From an uncultured Eubacteriales bacterium (GTDB lineage Bacteria; Bacillota; Clostridia; Oscillospirales; CAG-272): a stretch of 64,000 bases of DNA. Shown piece by piece: positions 32,682 to 41,772 of the stretch. The translations under genes and the position numbers were made by a program. The notes beneath the pieces were generated by a model, which was not told the origin of the DNA, did not search any database, and saw nothing but the letters and a program-made list of their open reading frames with translations. Positions within the stretch are counted from its first letter, which is position 1, and each line of letters opens with the position of its first letter. The stretch spans positions 85,113-149,112 of the forward strand of contig CATWNM010000002.1 in NCBI GenBank assembly GCA_958352145.1. Direction: 5' to 3'.

Positions 32682-34331
32682 TTATTTTACAAGCCTTGCA
32701 CGATGCAGCAGGGCGTAGATTTTTTCTCCTTTTGGAATAAACGCGAATTCTTCGCGGCTCAGCGCGCCGGTCAGGAGTATAACCGCGAGATAGATCAGGA
32801 TGGCGACGCCGATCGCAAGCAGCGTGCAGAGCCGTTGGGCGTCGATCAGCCGGATGAAAAGCCCGTAGGAAAGCAGCGCGCCTATCCCACAGCACGCGGC
32901 GGCGATCAGCGGCTTTCCGAAGATCTTTAAGATATTCGGCCGGAAATCGGCATGACGCGCGCAGAAATAGAAGTTCATCAGCATAACGAGAATGTAACAG
33001 ATATCGGTGGAGATCGGCGCGCCGTAGATGCCGATCTTTTCGTTGCCGATCAGGATGTAGCTGGCGACGACTTTCACGCTTGCACCGATCAGCATGGAAA
33101 TCAGCGGGTAATTTTGTTTTTTCGCCGCCTGTAAAATCGAGTTGGTCATCGCCAACATGCTGACGAGAAAGGAGGACACGGCGAGAATGGAAAGCAGCGG
33201 CGCGGCCATATGCGCGCTGCCGTCCTTTGCACCGTAGATCAGCGTCAGGATCGGTTCGGAGAGCGCCGCCATGCCCACTGCGCAGGGGATAGACAGAATC
33301 GCGGCGATCTTGAGCGAGGCGGCCGTCACCGACTGGAGCCGGCCGAAATCCTTTTGTTCTCGGATTGCGCTGAGCATGGGCACAAGCGAATAGGCGATCG
33401 GATAGATCAAAACGGGCGGCAGGTTGAACATCGGAACGGCGAGCGTCGTGTAGTTGCCGTACAGGGTCGCAGCTGCTTCTTCGGTCAGACCGATGTCCTG
33501 CAGCCGCCGGGAGACGACCATCAGGTCGATCAGGTTGGCAAGCGACATGACCGACGAGGAAAGCGTGACCGGCACGGCGATGACCACCAGTTCCCGGAGC
33601 AGGGATTTCGTCCGGCCCGCAGGCATGGTATCGCTGTTTGGCAGCGCATATTCGGCGTTGACCGCGTCGGTTTTATACAGCAGCTTTGTCACCCATATGA
33701 ACACCATACCGACCAGCACGCCGACTGTCAACCCGAAAATCGTGTAGGCAGCGGTGACATGCAGCGGGTGTCCCTGTTTGATCGACCAGGCTGCAAGCAG
33801 GATGCCGATCAGCAATTTGCCCACCGATTCGATCAGTTGGGAAACCGCCGTTGGCCACATGATCTGATGTCCCTGAAAGTAGCCTCGGAACGCGCTGGTG
33901 ATGCAGACGAAAAACAAGGTTGGTGCAATGGCGATGATGCAGAGATAGGACTGGTCCATGCGGATCAGCCCAGCAAAAAAACGAGAGCCGAAAATGAGTG
34001 CCAGCATACCCGCTGCGCCGATGATGAAAAACAAAATCAGGGAAATTTTCAGAATCTTTTTTACCTGATTGAAGTTGCCGCGCGCGCGGCTCTTGGAGAT
34101 CATCACCGAGATGGCCACGGGCAGGCCGGCGGTCGAGACCATGTAAAACCAGGTGTAGATCGTATAGGCCGCGTTGAAATAGCCCATGCCCTCGTCTCCG
34201 AGGTAGTCGTGGAGCGGGATTTTGAAGAGTAAGCCGATCGCTTTGACTAAAATGTTGGAAACCGTCAGCACGAGAACGCCGCTGACAAACATTTTTGTAC
34301 TCTTTTTTTCAGGTTTAGGCGTCGTATTCAA
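32682..34331 (-). CDS. Polysaccharide/lipid flippase, SpoVB/MurJ-like (MOP superfamily)
   Basis: 549 residues from TTG 34331, chosen because GGAGG lies 7 nt upstream on the minus strand; a longer open frame would run into the kinase gene. About 14 membrane helices, starting FVSGVLVLTVSNILVKAIGLLFKIPL, the usual SpoVB start, and YNAAYTIYTWFYMVSTAGLPVAIS-like signatures (here GYFNAAYTIYTWFY). Members move lipid-linked peptidoglycan or polysaccharide precursors across the membrane; SpoVB is needed for the spore cortex. Genes for mazG and HU follow; the kinase precedes with 16 nt spacing. Confidence 0.9.
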   Translation of the reverse strand: MNTTPKPEKKSTKMFVSGVLVLTVSNILVKAIGLLFKIPLHDYLGDEGMGYFNAAYTIYTWFYMVSTAGLPVAISVMISKSRARGNFNQVKKILKISLILFFIIGAAGMLALIFGSRFFAGLIRMDQSYLCIIAIAPTLFFVCITSAFRGYFQGHQIMWPTAVSQLIESVGKLLIGILLAAWSIKQGHPLHVTAAYTIFGLTVGVLVGMVFIWVTKLLYKTDAVNAEYALPNSDTMPAGRTKSLLRELVVIAVPVTLSSSVMSLANLIDLMVVSRRLQDIGLTEEAAATLYGNYTTLAVPMFNLPPVLIYPIAYSLVPMLSAIREQKDFGRLQSVTAASLKIAAILSIPCAVGMAALSEPILTLIYGAKDGSAHMAAPLLSILAVSSFLVSMLAMTNSILQAAKKQNYPLISMLIGASVKVVASYILIGNEKIGIYGAPISTDICYILVMLMNFYFCARHADFRPNILKIFGKPLIAAACCGIGALLSYGLFIRLIDAQRLCTLLAIGVAILIYLAVILLTGALSREEFAFIPKGEKIYALLHRARLVK

Positions 34332-34347
34332 TGAAAAACCTCCGTTG

Positions 34348-35253
34348 TCAGCCGATAAATTCGCGGAAAACCGAATCTGCCGGCACAAAGCGCTGGCTGA
34401 TCGATTCGATGGTCGAGAGTTTATGCAGAATCTGCTCCGCTTCTGCGCGGTACTCGCTCTCTGCGCCAAGCTCGGAGAGCACCGAAAGGACATAGGGCTT
34501 GATGACCTGAATCTCATAGGGCATCAGGGAGTCGATGCGGAAATGGCAGCCGGAAAGATTTGGATAAATGTGCTCGTCCTCGTTTTTGCAGACGCTCCTC
34601 CAGAGTGAAAACGTGAACTGCGCGTTCGCGTTTCGAAATTTGAAGTCCCGCACCAGCCGGCGCAAAAGCCGGATCTCACGCGGGTCGAACACGGTCGTTC
34701 CGGCGAGCAGGGGCTGCTCGACCGAGATAAACAGCGAACAGCAGCCGTGGGGCGCAAGATATTTTGTCAGCGCCGGATATACCGCCTGAATGCCCTCAAA
34801 CAAAAACGCATCTTCTGCGGTGCATTCAATCTGCAAAGCGGAAACGCGCCGTCCCTCTTTGAAATCATATACCGGAAGTTCTACGCGCCCGCGCCCGGCA
34901 ATCGCGCGCACGGCGCTTGCAAAGCAGTCGATGTCGATCGTGTCGGGGGAATCATAGTCGATGTCCGTGCCATGCCGCAGGCTGCGCAGGCGCAGATATT
35001 CGCGGCTGTAGTAAAAATTATCAATGGAAATTACGTGCAGCCGCCGCCCCATGTTGGCAAACGTTTTGCTGAGCAGCGCTGCGGCGGTGGTCTTTCCCGA
35101 ACAGGTAGGTCCGCACAAGGTCAGGATGTCCTGCCCGTGCTCAACGGCATACCGGCCGGCCGCTTCAAGTTGGCAGGCAAACCGCGCTTCGCATGCTGCG
35201 ACGTAGGTTTCGATTTCCGCATCGGATTCGAAATGAAGTTTTGCTTCCCGCAT
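34348..35253 (-). CDS. Uridine kinase-like P-loop kinase
   Basis: 301 residues. P-loop GPTCSGKTT (residues 48-56) and SIDNFYYSR, DSPDTIDID and FLFEGIQAVYP segments as in uridine kinase/phosphoribulokinase-type enzymes. The N-terminal 40 residues before the P-loop and the C-terminal 90 are outside the compact Udk fold. It probably phosphorylates a nucleoside or related alcohol; the substrate is not certain. Between hemZ and the flippase, all minus strand with short gaps, so probably one operon. Confidence 0.8.
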   Translation of the reverse strand: MREAKLHFESDAEIETYVAACEARFACQLEAAGRYAVEHGQDILTLCGPTCSGKTTAAALLSKTFANMGRRLHVISIDNFYYSREYLRLRSLRHGTDIDYDSPDTIDIDCFASAVRAIAGRGRVELPVYDFKEGRRVSALQIECTAEDAFLFEGIQAVYPALTKYLAPHGCCSLFISVEQPLLAGTTVFDPREIRLLRRLVRDFKFRNANAQFTFSLWRSVCKNEDEHIYPNLSGCHFRIDSLMPYEIQVIKPYVLSVLSELGAESEYRAEAEQILHKLSTIESISQRFVPADSVFREFIG

Positions 35254-35257
35254 TGGA

Positions 35258-36766
35258 TCACTCTCCTCGGAAAAATTCGAACACCCGCTCTTCGTAGGAG
35301 GGGATTCCGCGCGCCGGGACGCCGCAGCGGATTTTTTCGATGTCTCTTAAATATTCGTATGGATATTTCGGCGCAAATATGCGCTGGATCCGGCTTTGTG
35401 CGCCGGAAGTTCCGCGACGCACCAGTTTTGTGACGGCGCCGGCGCCGGCGCCGAAGATCGAATGCATCTCTTCCATCATAAAAATGTTGTACATGCATTC
35501 GTGTCCCGCTATGGAAAAGCCCACGTTTTCAAGATTGCCGACCGCGTTTTTCTGGCGGTACATATAGTATGGCTTGTAACCGGCATTTGCAAGCGTCAGC
35601 TGCGAATATTGAATGCATTTGGCGGCTGCCTGTGCGTCGGGGCTGTAGAGCGCGCCCGAAGGACGGCTTAAGTCTGCGGCGCGCTTAAAGCAGAACGCAT
35701 GCACGGTGACGTTTGCGGGTGCGAGCGAAATGATCTTGTCGAGCGAAAGTGAAAAGGTCTTGAAATCATCGCCCGGCAGACCGACGATCAGATCCGTGTT
35801 GATCTCCCGGATCCCCGAAGCCGCCGCCTGCTCGTAGGCGCGGTAAAAATCTTCTACCGTATGCCGGCGTCCGATTTTTGCAAGCACCGCGTCGGAAAGC
35901 GACTGCGGATTGACGCTGATCCGGGTCACGCCGAAAGCTTTGGCGATTTGCAGTTTTTCGGCGGTAATCGTGTCCGGCCGGCCCGCTTCGAGCGTAAACT
36001 CAGATAGCGCGGAGACATCCGTGCTGTCGGCCACAGTCGAAAGCAGCGTTTCCAACTGCCGCTCAGAGAGCGTCGTCGGCGTTCCCCCGCCGATATAGAC
36101 GGCGGCGACACGCAGGTGAAGCTGCTCGATTAGCAAAAAGGTGCGCCGCACATCTTCGATCAAGCGCACGAGATAATCGTCGAGCAGCGAGAGCATTTTC
36201 TGCGACGCTGAAACGAATGAGCAGTACGCGCAGCGCGTCGGGCAGAAAGGCACCGAGATATATACGCTGCACAGGTCATCCGCCATGCCTCGGGTAAGCC
36301 GGAGTTCGGTCTGCGCCACCGAGGTAGCCAAAAAAGCTTTTTTGGGGTTGAGAAAATATTCGCCCGCAAGCAGGCGGCGGGTTTTCATCACGCCAAGACC
36401 TGCCGAAAGATACTGCGCCGCGACCTTGGCCGGGCGCACGCCCGTCAGCACGCCCCAGGGCGAAATATACCCGAAGAGTTCTTTGGCGGCCAGCGTCATG
36501 GCGTGGCCGGAGGCGATCTTCTTGACCCGTTCCCGTGGAAACAGTTCGGAGTAGGCGACAACGCTTTCGCCAAAGCCGCTTTTTTCGCCGAGGCGCAGGC
36601 GCACACTTGAGTAAACGCCGTCTTCGCGCGCACGCACAAGGATATTCGCCTCGGGCGCGTCCGTGCGGGCGGCTTCCGCAGCGCCGAATTTTTCGCCGGG
36701 AAAGTAGATCAGGCAAAGCGTTTGGGCGTAATATGGATTGAGATCGCCGTCAATTTTCAGAATCAT
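35258..36766 (-). CDS. hemZ: Coproporphyrinogen III oxidase-like radical SAM protein HemZ
   Basis: 502 residues. The radical SAM motif is C175-PTR-C179-AY-C182, preceded by YISVPF and followed by YIGGGTPTTLS and INTDLIVGLPGD, the HemN/HemZ hallmarks. An N-terminal domain of about 165 residues is typical of the clostridial HemZ branch. Named for oxygen-independent coproporphyrinogen oxidation; related proteins can be heme chaperones, and no other heme genes are in the window, so the substrate is open. Its gene overlaps dtd by 17 nt. Confidence 0.9.
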   Translation of the reverse strand: MILKIDGDLNPYYAQTLCLIYFPGEKFGAAEAARTDAPEANILVRAREDGVYSSVRLRLGEKSGFGESVVAYSELFPRERVKKIASGHAMTLAAKELFGYISPWGVLTGVRPAKVAAQYLSAGLGVMKTRRLLAGEYFLNPKKAFLATSVAQTELRLTRGMADDLCSVYISVPFCPTRCAYCSFVSASQKMLSLLDDYLVRLIEDVRRTFLLIEQLHLRVAAVYIGGGTPTTLSERQLETLLSTVADSTDVSALSEFTLEAGRPDTITAEKLQIAKAFGVTRISVNPQSLSDAVLAKIGRRHTVEDFYRAYEQAAASGIREINTDLIVGLPGDDFKTFSLSLDKIISLAPANVTVHAFCFKRAADLSRPSGALYSPDAQAAAKCIQYSQLTLANAGYKPYYMYRQKNAVGNLENVGFSIAGHECMYNIFMMEEMHSIFGAGAGAVTKLVRRGTSGAQSRIQRIFAPKYPYEYLRDIEKIRCGVPARGIPSYEERVFEFFRGE

Positions 36767-37217
36767 GCTTTTTCCAAATCCTCGAATCCATTAGTATTGT
36801 GACCGGGCCGTCCGCCTCGAGAGAGACGCGCATGTGCGCGCCGAACGCGCCGGTTTCCACATGGAGTCCGGCCTCGCGCAGAAGCGTGCAGAAATGTACA
36901 AACAGCGCCTCTGCCGCGCTGGGCGCGGCCGCCTGTGAAAAAGAAGGACGCGTGCCATGCGAGACGTCGGCGGCGAGCGTAAAATTCGGCACGACTAAAA
37001 TTTCCCCACCGATATCGGATACGGCGCGGTTCATTTTATCGCCTTCGTCCGGGAAAATGCGCAGCGCTGCGATTTTTTTCGCAAGGAGCGCGGCATCCGC
37101 CTCGGTATCGCCCACGCGCACGCCGAGCAGGATGAAAAGCCCGCGCCCGCATCGGCCGCACAGGTGTCCGTCCGCAGTCACAGAGGCGGACGCCGCGCGC
37201 TGGATCACCGCGGTCAT
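36750..37217 (-). CDS. dtd: D-aminoacyl-tRNA deacylase
   Basis: 155 residues from ATG 37217, which overlaps the rel stop by 4 nt (ATGA). Removes D-amino acids from mischarged tRNAs. The start MTAVIQRAASASV is typical (usual: MRAVVQRV.ASV), and SQAAAPSAAEALF stands for the conserved SFxxAxxP motif, with VETGAFGAHMRVSLEADGPVTI at the end (usual NDGPVT; here ADGPVT). The rel-dtd-hemZ order is conserved in Clostridia. A longer upstream frame lies inside rel and is rejected. Confidence 0.95.
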   Translation of the reverse strand: MTAVIQRAASASVTADGHLCGRCGRGLFILLGVRVGDTEADAALLAKKIAALRIFPDEGDKMNRAVSDIGGEILVVPNFTLAADVSHGTRPSFSQAAAPSAAEALFVHFCTLLREAGLHVETGAFGAHMRVSLEADGPVTILMDSRIWKKHDSEN

Positions 37218-39415
37218 CTGCCCACACCCCGCGAGACCGAAACCACGCTTCGAACGCTTTTCAGACGGGAGACGATCGAGTTGTAATGTCCGATATTTTT
37301 GCAGCCGATCGTGAGATTGACGATCATCATATCGCTTCCTTTTTTCTGCGTGTTGATCCCGAGCAGCGAGACTTTCATGTCGGCCAGCGCTGCCGTGATT
37401 TCGGCGAGCAGGGAAATGCTGTTTTCGGCCACGACTGTAATCAGCGATTCGTAAAGGCCGCCCGCGCCCTCTTCTGCCGAGCCGTATTCCCAATGCGCGT
37501 TGATAAAGCGATCCCGTTGTTCGGGATCCGCCTGCCCGCGAAGGACGTTTGGACAGTCAATTTTGTGGATCGAGACGCCGTAGCCCCGCGTGATAAAGCC
37601 GATAATGTTGTCGCCGGGCAGCGGATTGCAGCAGCGCGCAAATTTGGTCGCGCAGCCGTCCTCGCCGTCCACGATTACGCCGCCGGTGGCTTTCATTTGC
37701 CGGCTGCCGGTCAGCTTGATCTCCTCCGGGTGCAGTTCGGCCTGCGGCTCTCGGACTACGCGGTCAAACTCGTCGCGCAGCTTTGCGGAAATTTTGGAGA
37801 GCGGCATGCCGCCGTATCCCAGCATGTTGTAGAGGTCGTCCGTATCCTGCATACCAATGCGGCGCGATACGTTTGCGACGATTTCGGCCTGCTGCTCCTC
37901 GGTACAGGTCCGGCCGAACCGGCGGAACTCGCGCTCGATCTCGCTTTTGCCGAGCGCAATGTTTTCGGTTCGTTTTTCTTTTTTGAACCACTGCCGTATT
38001 TTGCTGCGCGCATCGCCGGTTTTGACGATGTTCAGCCAGTCCCGGCTCGGGCCTTTGGACGCGGACGAGGTCAGGATTTCCACAATGTCGCCGGTCTGCG
38101 GTTCGCGGTCGATCGGCACGATCATGCCGTTAATTTTCGCGCCCACCATCTTGTTGCCGATGGCCGAATGGATCGCATAGGCAAAGTCGATGGTGGTCGC
38201 GCCCTGCGGCAGGACGATGACGTCTCCGCGCGGCGTGAATACGAAGGTCTCGTCCCGGAAAATGTCAATTTTGAACGCGTTCAGAAATTCGTCCGGATCG
38301 CGCGTATCGTCTTCGATCTCGAACAGGCGGGAGACCCATTTGAGCTTTTCATCAATGCTCTCGTCTGCTTTTTCGCCCGATTTGTATTTCCAGTGCGCGG
38401 CGATGCCGAATTCGGCGATCTGATGCATTTCATGCGTGCGGATCTGCACTTCGAAAGGAATGCCGCTGCTGCTCATTACGCTGGTATGCAGCGAACGGTA
38501 CATATTCGGCTTTGGATTGGAGATATAATCCTTGAACCGTCCCGGAATCGAACGGAACATTTCATGAATGATGCCCAGCGCGGTATAGCATTCGAGTTCC
38601 GTATCCACAATAATGCGCAGCGCGTAAAAATCGTAGATTTGATCAAAGCTTTTGTTGTGATTGTACATTTTATTGTAGAGCGAGTAGATCGATTTGATGC
38701 GCCCGGTCAGTTCAAAGCAGATGCCGTTTTCGGTCAGCTTTTTCGCAATGCTGTCCTTGGCCTCGGCAAGCAGGTCTCTCGACTGGCCGTACCGCTCTTC
38801 TATGCGGTTTTTTACTTCTTCATAGCCGATGGGGTCGAGATAGGACAAGCTGAGATTTTCAAGCTCCTGTTTTATGAAGCTGATGCCGAGCCTGTGCGCC
38901 AGCGGCGCGTAGATATACATGGTCTCCAGCGCGATGGCGCGCCGTCTCTCCTCCGGCTTTGCGCCCAGTGTGCGCATGTTGTGCAGCCGGTCGCAGAGCT
39001 TGATGAAAATGACGCGGATGTCCTTCGACATGGCGAGCAGCATCTTGCGGATGTTCTCGATATTGGCTTCTTCCTTGTCCTCCACGTCGATCTGTACAAG
39101 CTTAGTCAGGCCGTCCACCAGCATGGCGACATCGTCTCCAAAGCGTGTGCGGATCGCATCCAGGTTCGTTTTGTCGGCGCAGTCCTCCACCGTGTCGTGC
39201 AGCAGCGCCGCGCAGACCGAATCGGTGTCGAGCCCCAGCCCGACGACGATTTCCGCCACGGCCAGCGGATGCGAAATATACGGTTCGCCGCTGAGGCGAA
39301 CCTGGCCGCGGTGCATTTCTTCCGCATAGTCGTATGCGGTTTTGATTTTTTCTCTATTGTAATTTCTGCCGCTGCTCTCCAAAAGAGAAAGCAGGGAGGA
39401 AAAATCGGTACCCAT
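37214..39415 (-). CDS. rel: Bifunctional (p)ppGpp synthetase/hydrolase Rel
   Basis: 733 residues, the usual length for long Rel/SpoT. Domains in order: HD hydrolase (H49 in SHPLAVAE, H73-D74 in HDTVEDC), synthetase with FDQIYDFYALRIIVDT and YISNPKPNMYRSLHT, TGS (FTPRGDVIVLPQGATTIDFAYAIHS), a helical/zinc-finger region with FARCCNPLPGDNIIGFITRG, and a C-terminal ACT domain. Both catalytic halves look intact. It makes and breaks the stringent alarmone in response to starvation. Located between recJ and dtd, a conserved clostridial order. Confidence 0.97.
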   Translation of the reverse strand: MGTDFSSLLSLLESSGRNYNREKIKTAYDYAEEMHRGQVRLSGEPYISHPLAVAEIVVGLGLDTDSVCAALLHDTVEDCADKTNLDAIRTRFGDDVAMLVDGLTKLVQIDVEDKEEANIENIRKMLLAMSKDIRVIFIKLCDRLHNMRTLGAKPEERRRAIALETMYIYAPLAHRLGISFIKQELENLSLSYLDPIGYEEVKNRIEERYGQSRDLLAEAKDSIAKKLTENGICFELTGRIKSIYSLYNKMYNHNKSFDQIYDFYALRIIVDTELECYTALGIIHEMFRSIPGRFKDYISNPKPNMYRSLHTSVMSSSGIPFEVQIRTHEMHQIAEFGIAAHWKYKSGEKADESIDEKLKWVSRLFEIEDDTRDPDEFLNAFKIDIFRDETFVFTPRGDVIVLPQGATTIDFAYAIHSAIGNKMVGAKINGMIVPIDREPQTGDIVEILTSSASKGPSRDWLNIVKTGDARSKIRQWFKKEKRTENIALGKSEIEREFRRFGRTCTEEQQAEIVANVSRRIGMQDTDDLYNMLGYGGMPLSKISAKLRDEFDRVVREPQAELHPEEIKLTGSRQMKATGGVIVDGEDGCATKFARCCNPLPGDNIIGFITRGYGVSIHKIDCPNVLRGQADPEQRDRFINAHWEYGSAEEGAGGLYESLITVVAENSISLLAEITAALADMKVSLLGINTQKKGSDMMIVNLTIGCKNIGHYNSIVSRLKSVRSVVSVSRGVGR

Positions 39416-39426
39416 GAGAAAGCCTT

Positions 39427-41571
39427 TCAGGAAGTTTTTTTCTGCTGTGCGCGCAGCTTTTTGAGAATCGCGGATTTTTCAAGATCTGCGCGTTTGTTTT
39501 GGTAATAGATTTTGAAGCTGTATTTTTCGGGCGCAAGTTCTTCTATGCCCGCAATGTTGAGTTCGAGCAGGACGTTTAAGATAAAACGGAGCTTGATATA
39601 GCCGATCTTGCCGATGGCCTCGTCGCGCAGCATCAATTCGCGTACCGAGAACACGTCTTCGCCGAAACGCACCTGCCGCCGGATGAAATTATACACCGCG
39701 GCAAAATCCTCCCGCACGGGCAGAATGTCCTCGCCACTCTCGCAGGGCGCGCCGCACCGAAGCTCCTCGTACCGTGCGCGCGCCGCCGAAAGCGAAGCTG
39801 CTTCCGCTTCGCACAGCCGCACGTCGCGCACGATCAGCTGCGCCGTGCGCTGTCCGTTGAAATCGTTGATGTCCAGTCCTGCGAGCAGGTCGGCCGTGTC
39901 GCCTGCGTAAACGCCCACGTCTTTCGGCGTGCGGGAAAAGTACATGGCCGCAAACGGCCGCCCGTCGGGACGGTCGAGCAGGAGCTTTGTGTGCCGCCCC
40001 ATACTGACGGGCAGCACCTCCAAGATCCGTACGTTCCGCAGCACGAAAGAGGGGACTGGATTGGAAACGCCGAAAGGTTCAAGGAGCCGGATCTCTTCGG
40101 CATTTTCAATCGTGACCTCGTCCGTGCCGATTTCAAAGTCGGCGTCAAGCGCAGACACGAGCCCGTCCCCCGAGATGTGCGCGCGCGCATAGGCGTTGAT
40201 CTGCTCGCGGAAGCGGCCGATATTCTCCCGGCGTATGCTGAGGCCAGCCGCAAGCTCGTGGCCGCCGTATTTTTCAAGCAGGCCGCCGCAGTCCACAAGG
40301 GCATCCACAAGATTGAGCCCTTTGACGCTCCGCCCGCTGCCTTTCCCGACCTCGGCGCCGCCCGCATCGGGCGCGCCGTCGAAAGAAATCAGGATTGACG
40401 GGAGGCCGAATTTTTCGGTGATGCGCGAGGCGACGATGCCGATGACGCCGTGATGCCAGTTGTCCGCCTCCAGCACGATGACCGGGTCGTGTTCAAAATC
40501 ATGCGTGGCTTCAATCATCTGATAGGCTTCTTTGGCAATGCGGTTTTCCTCGGTCTGCCGCTCGCGGTTGACGTCGCACAGGCGCGCGGCGAGTTCATCG
40601 GCGTGGTCCTTTGAATCGGTCAGAAACAATTCGACCGCGATCCCCGCGCTGCTGATCCGGCCCGCCGCATTGATGCGGGGGGCAAGCGTAAAGCCGATAA
40701 AGCTCGAAGTGATTTTTGGCGCTTTCTGCGTCCGGCTGCCGTCGGGCCGGCGCATGACTGCTTCGATCAGCGCGCAGAGGCCCAGACGCTTGGATTTTTC
40801 GATCTGGCGCAGTCCGTAGGCGACGATCAGGCGGTTTTCGTCTTTGATCGGCATCACGTCGGCGATCGTGCCGATGGCAACCAGATCCGCATATTCTGCG
40901 CAGATCCGGCGCACCGCTTCCTGCTCGGGAATGCCGGCATGCGCCGTTTCAAATGCGCAGAGCAGCTTGAAGACGACGCCCACGCCCGCAAGCTCCTTGA
41001 ACGGGTAGGTGCAGTCGCTCCGGCGCGGATTGACCACTGCCGCCGCCAACGGCAGATCGCCGTGGCATTCGTGGTGATCGGTCACGACCACGTCGATGCC
41101 GCGCGCACGCGCATGTTCGATCTCCGCGTTCGCCGTGATGCCGGTATCGACGGTGACGATCAGCCGCGCGCCGCCGTCGATTAGTTTATCGATTGAACTT
41201 TTGCTCATACCGTAGCCCTCGCCGATGCGGTTGGGTATGTAATAGTCTACGTCGGCGCCAAGCTTCTTCAGATACAGGTAGAGGATGCTGACCGAGGTTA
41301 CGCCGTCCACGTCGTAATCGCCGTAGATCACAATGCGTTCTTTTTTTTGCAGCGCCCCGGCGATCCGCTCGACCGCGCGGTCCATGTCGCGGAGCAGCCG
41401 GGGGGAATGCAGCATCTCCTCTTCCATGCGGAGAAAACGCAGCGCGCTTTCATAGCTGTCATAACCGCGGTTAATCAGAAGTCCCGCGGTAAGGGCGCCG
41501 ATTTGAAGCTGCCCGGCTAGAGTTTCTGCGGCGGCGCTTTGCCGTCCCTTAATCATCCATTTTTTTTGCAT
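39427..41571 (-). CDS. recJ: Single-stranded-DNA exonuclease RecJ
   Basis: 714 residues from ATG 41571 (GGGAG upstream on the minus strand). A 5'-3' exonuclease for recombination and repair. DHH-family metal motifs: GDYDVDG (84-90), VDTGIT and TDHHEC (DHH 165-167), then the DHHA1 domain around SGRSVKGLNLVDAL (with GSGRS) and a C-terminal extension of about 150 residues seen in some Clostridia. Ends 11 bp before the rel start, so co-transcribed. Confidence 0.96.
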   Translation of the reverse strand: MQKKWMIKGRQSAAAETLAGQLQIGALTAGLLINRGYDSYESALRFLRMEEEMLHSPRLLRDMDRAVERIAGALQKKERIVIYGDYDVDGVTSVSILYLYLKKLGADVDYYIPNRIGEGYGMSKSSIDKLIDGGARLIVTVDTGITANAEIEHARARGIDVVVTDHHECHGDLPLAAAVVNPRRSDCTYPFKELAGVGVVFKLLCAFETAHAGIPEQEAVRRICAEYADLVAIGTIADVMPIKDENRLIVAYGLRQIEKSKRLGLCALIEAVMRRPDGSRTQKAPKITSSFIGFTLAPRINAAGRISSAGIAVELFLTDSKDHADELAARLCDVNRERQTEENRIAKEAYQMIEATHDFEHDPVIVLEADNWHHGVIGIVASRITEKFGLPSILISFDGAPDAGGAEVGKGSGRSVKGLNLVDALVDCGGLLEKYGGHELAAGLSIRRENIGRFREQINAYARAHISGDGLVSALDADFEIGTDEVTIENAEEIRLLEPFGVSNPVPSFVLRNVRILEVLPVSMGRHTKLLLDRPDGRPFAAMYFSRTPKDVGVYAGDTADLLAGLDINDFNGQRTAQLIVRDVRLCEAEAASLSAARARYEELRCGAPCESGEDILPVREDFAAVYNFIRRQVRFGEDVFSVRELMLRDEAIGKIGYIKLRFILNVLLELNIAGIEELAPEKYSFKIYYQNKRADLEKSAILKKLRAQQKKTS

Positions 41572-41772
41572 TGATCTATATCTCCCAATTTTAATAAACA
41601 AAGCAAGCGCCGGGACTGCCGGCGGGCAGTGCGGCACTGACGCAGCCGCAAACGCAAAGAAAAAGGCTCAAATGACAATTTTACAGAGAAAAAGCGCCGT
41701 TCCCGCTTTGCCGCGAGGCGTTCCCTGCCAAGTGAAAGCGATCAGGCCAAATCTATACGATGGCCGTAGTTT

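Noticed and set aside
37286..39505. A 739-codon plus-strand open frame antisense to rel
   Set aside because: It mirrors the rel gene in a GC-rich genome, has no known motif and no ribosome-binding site; rel has all expected domains.
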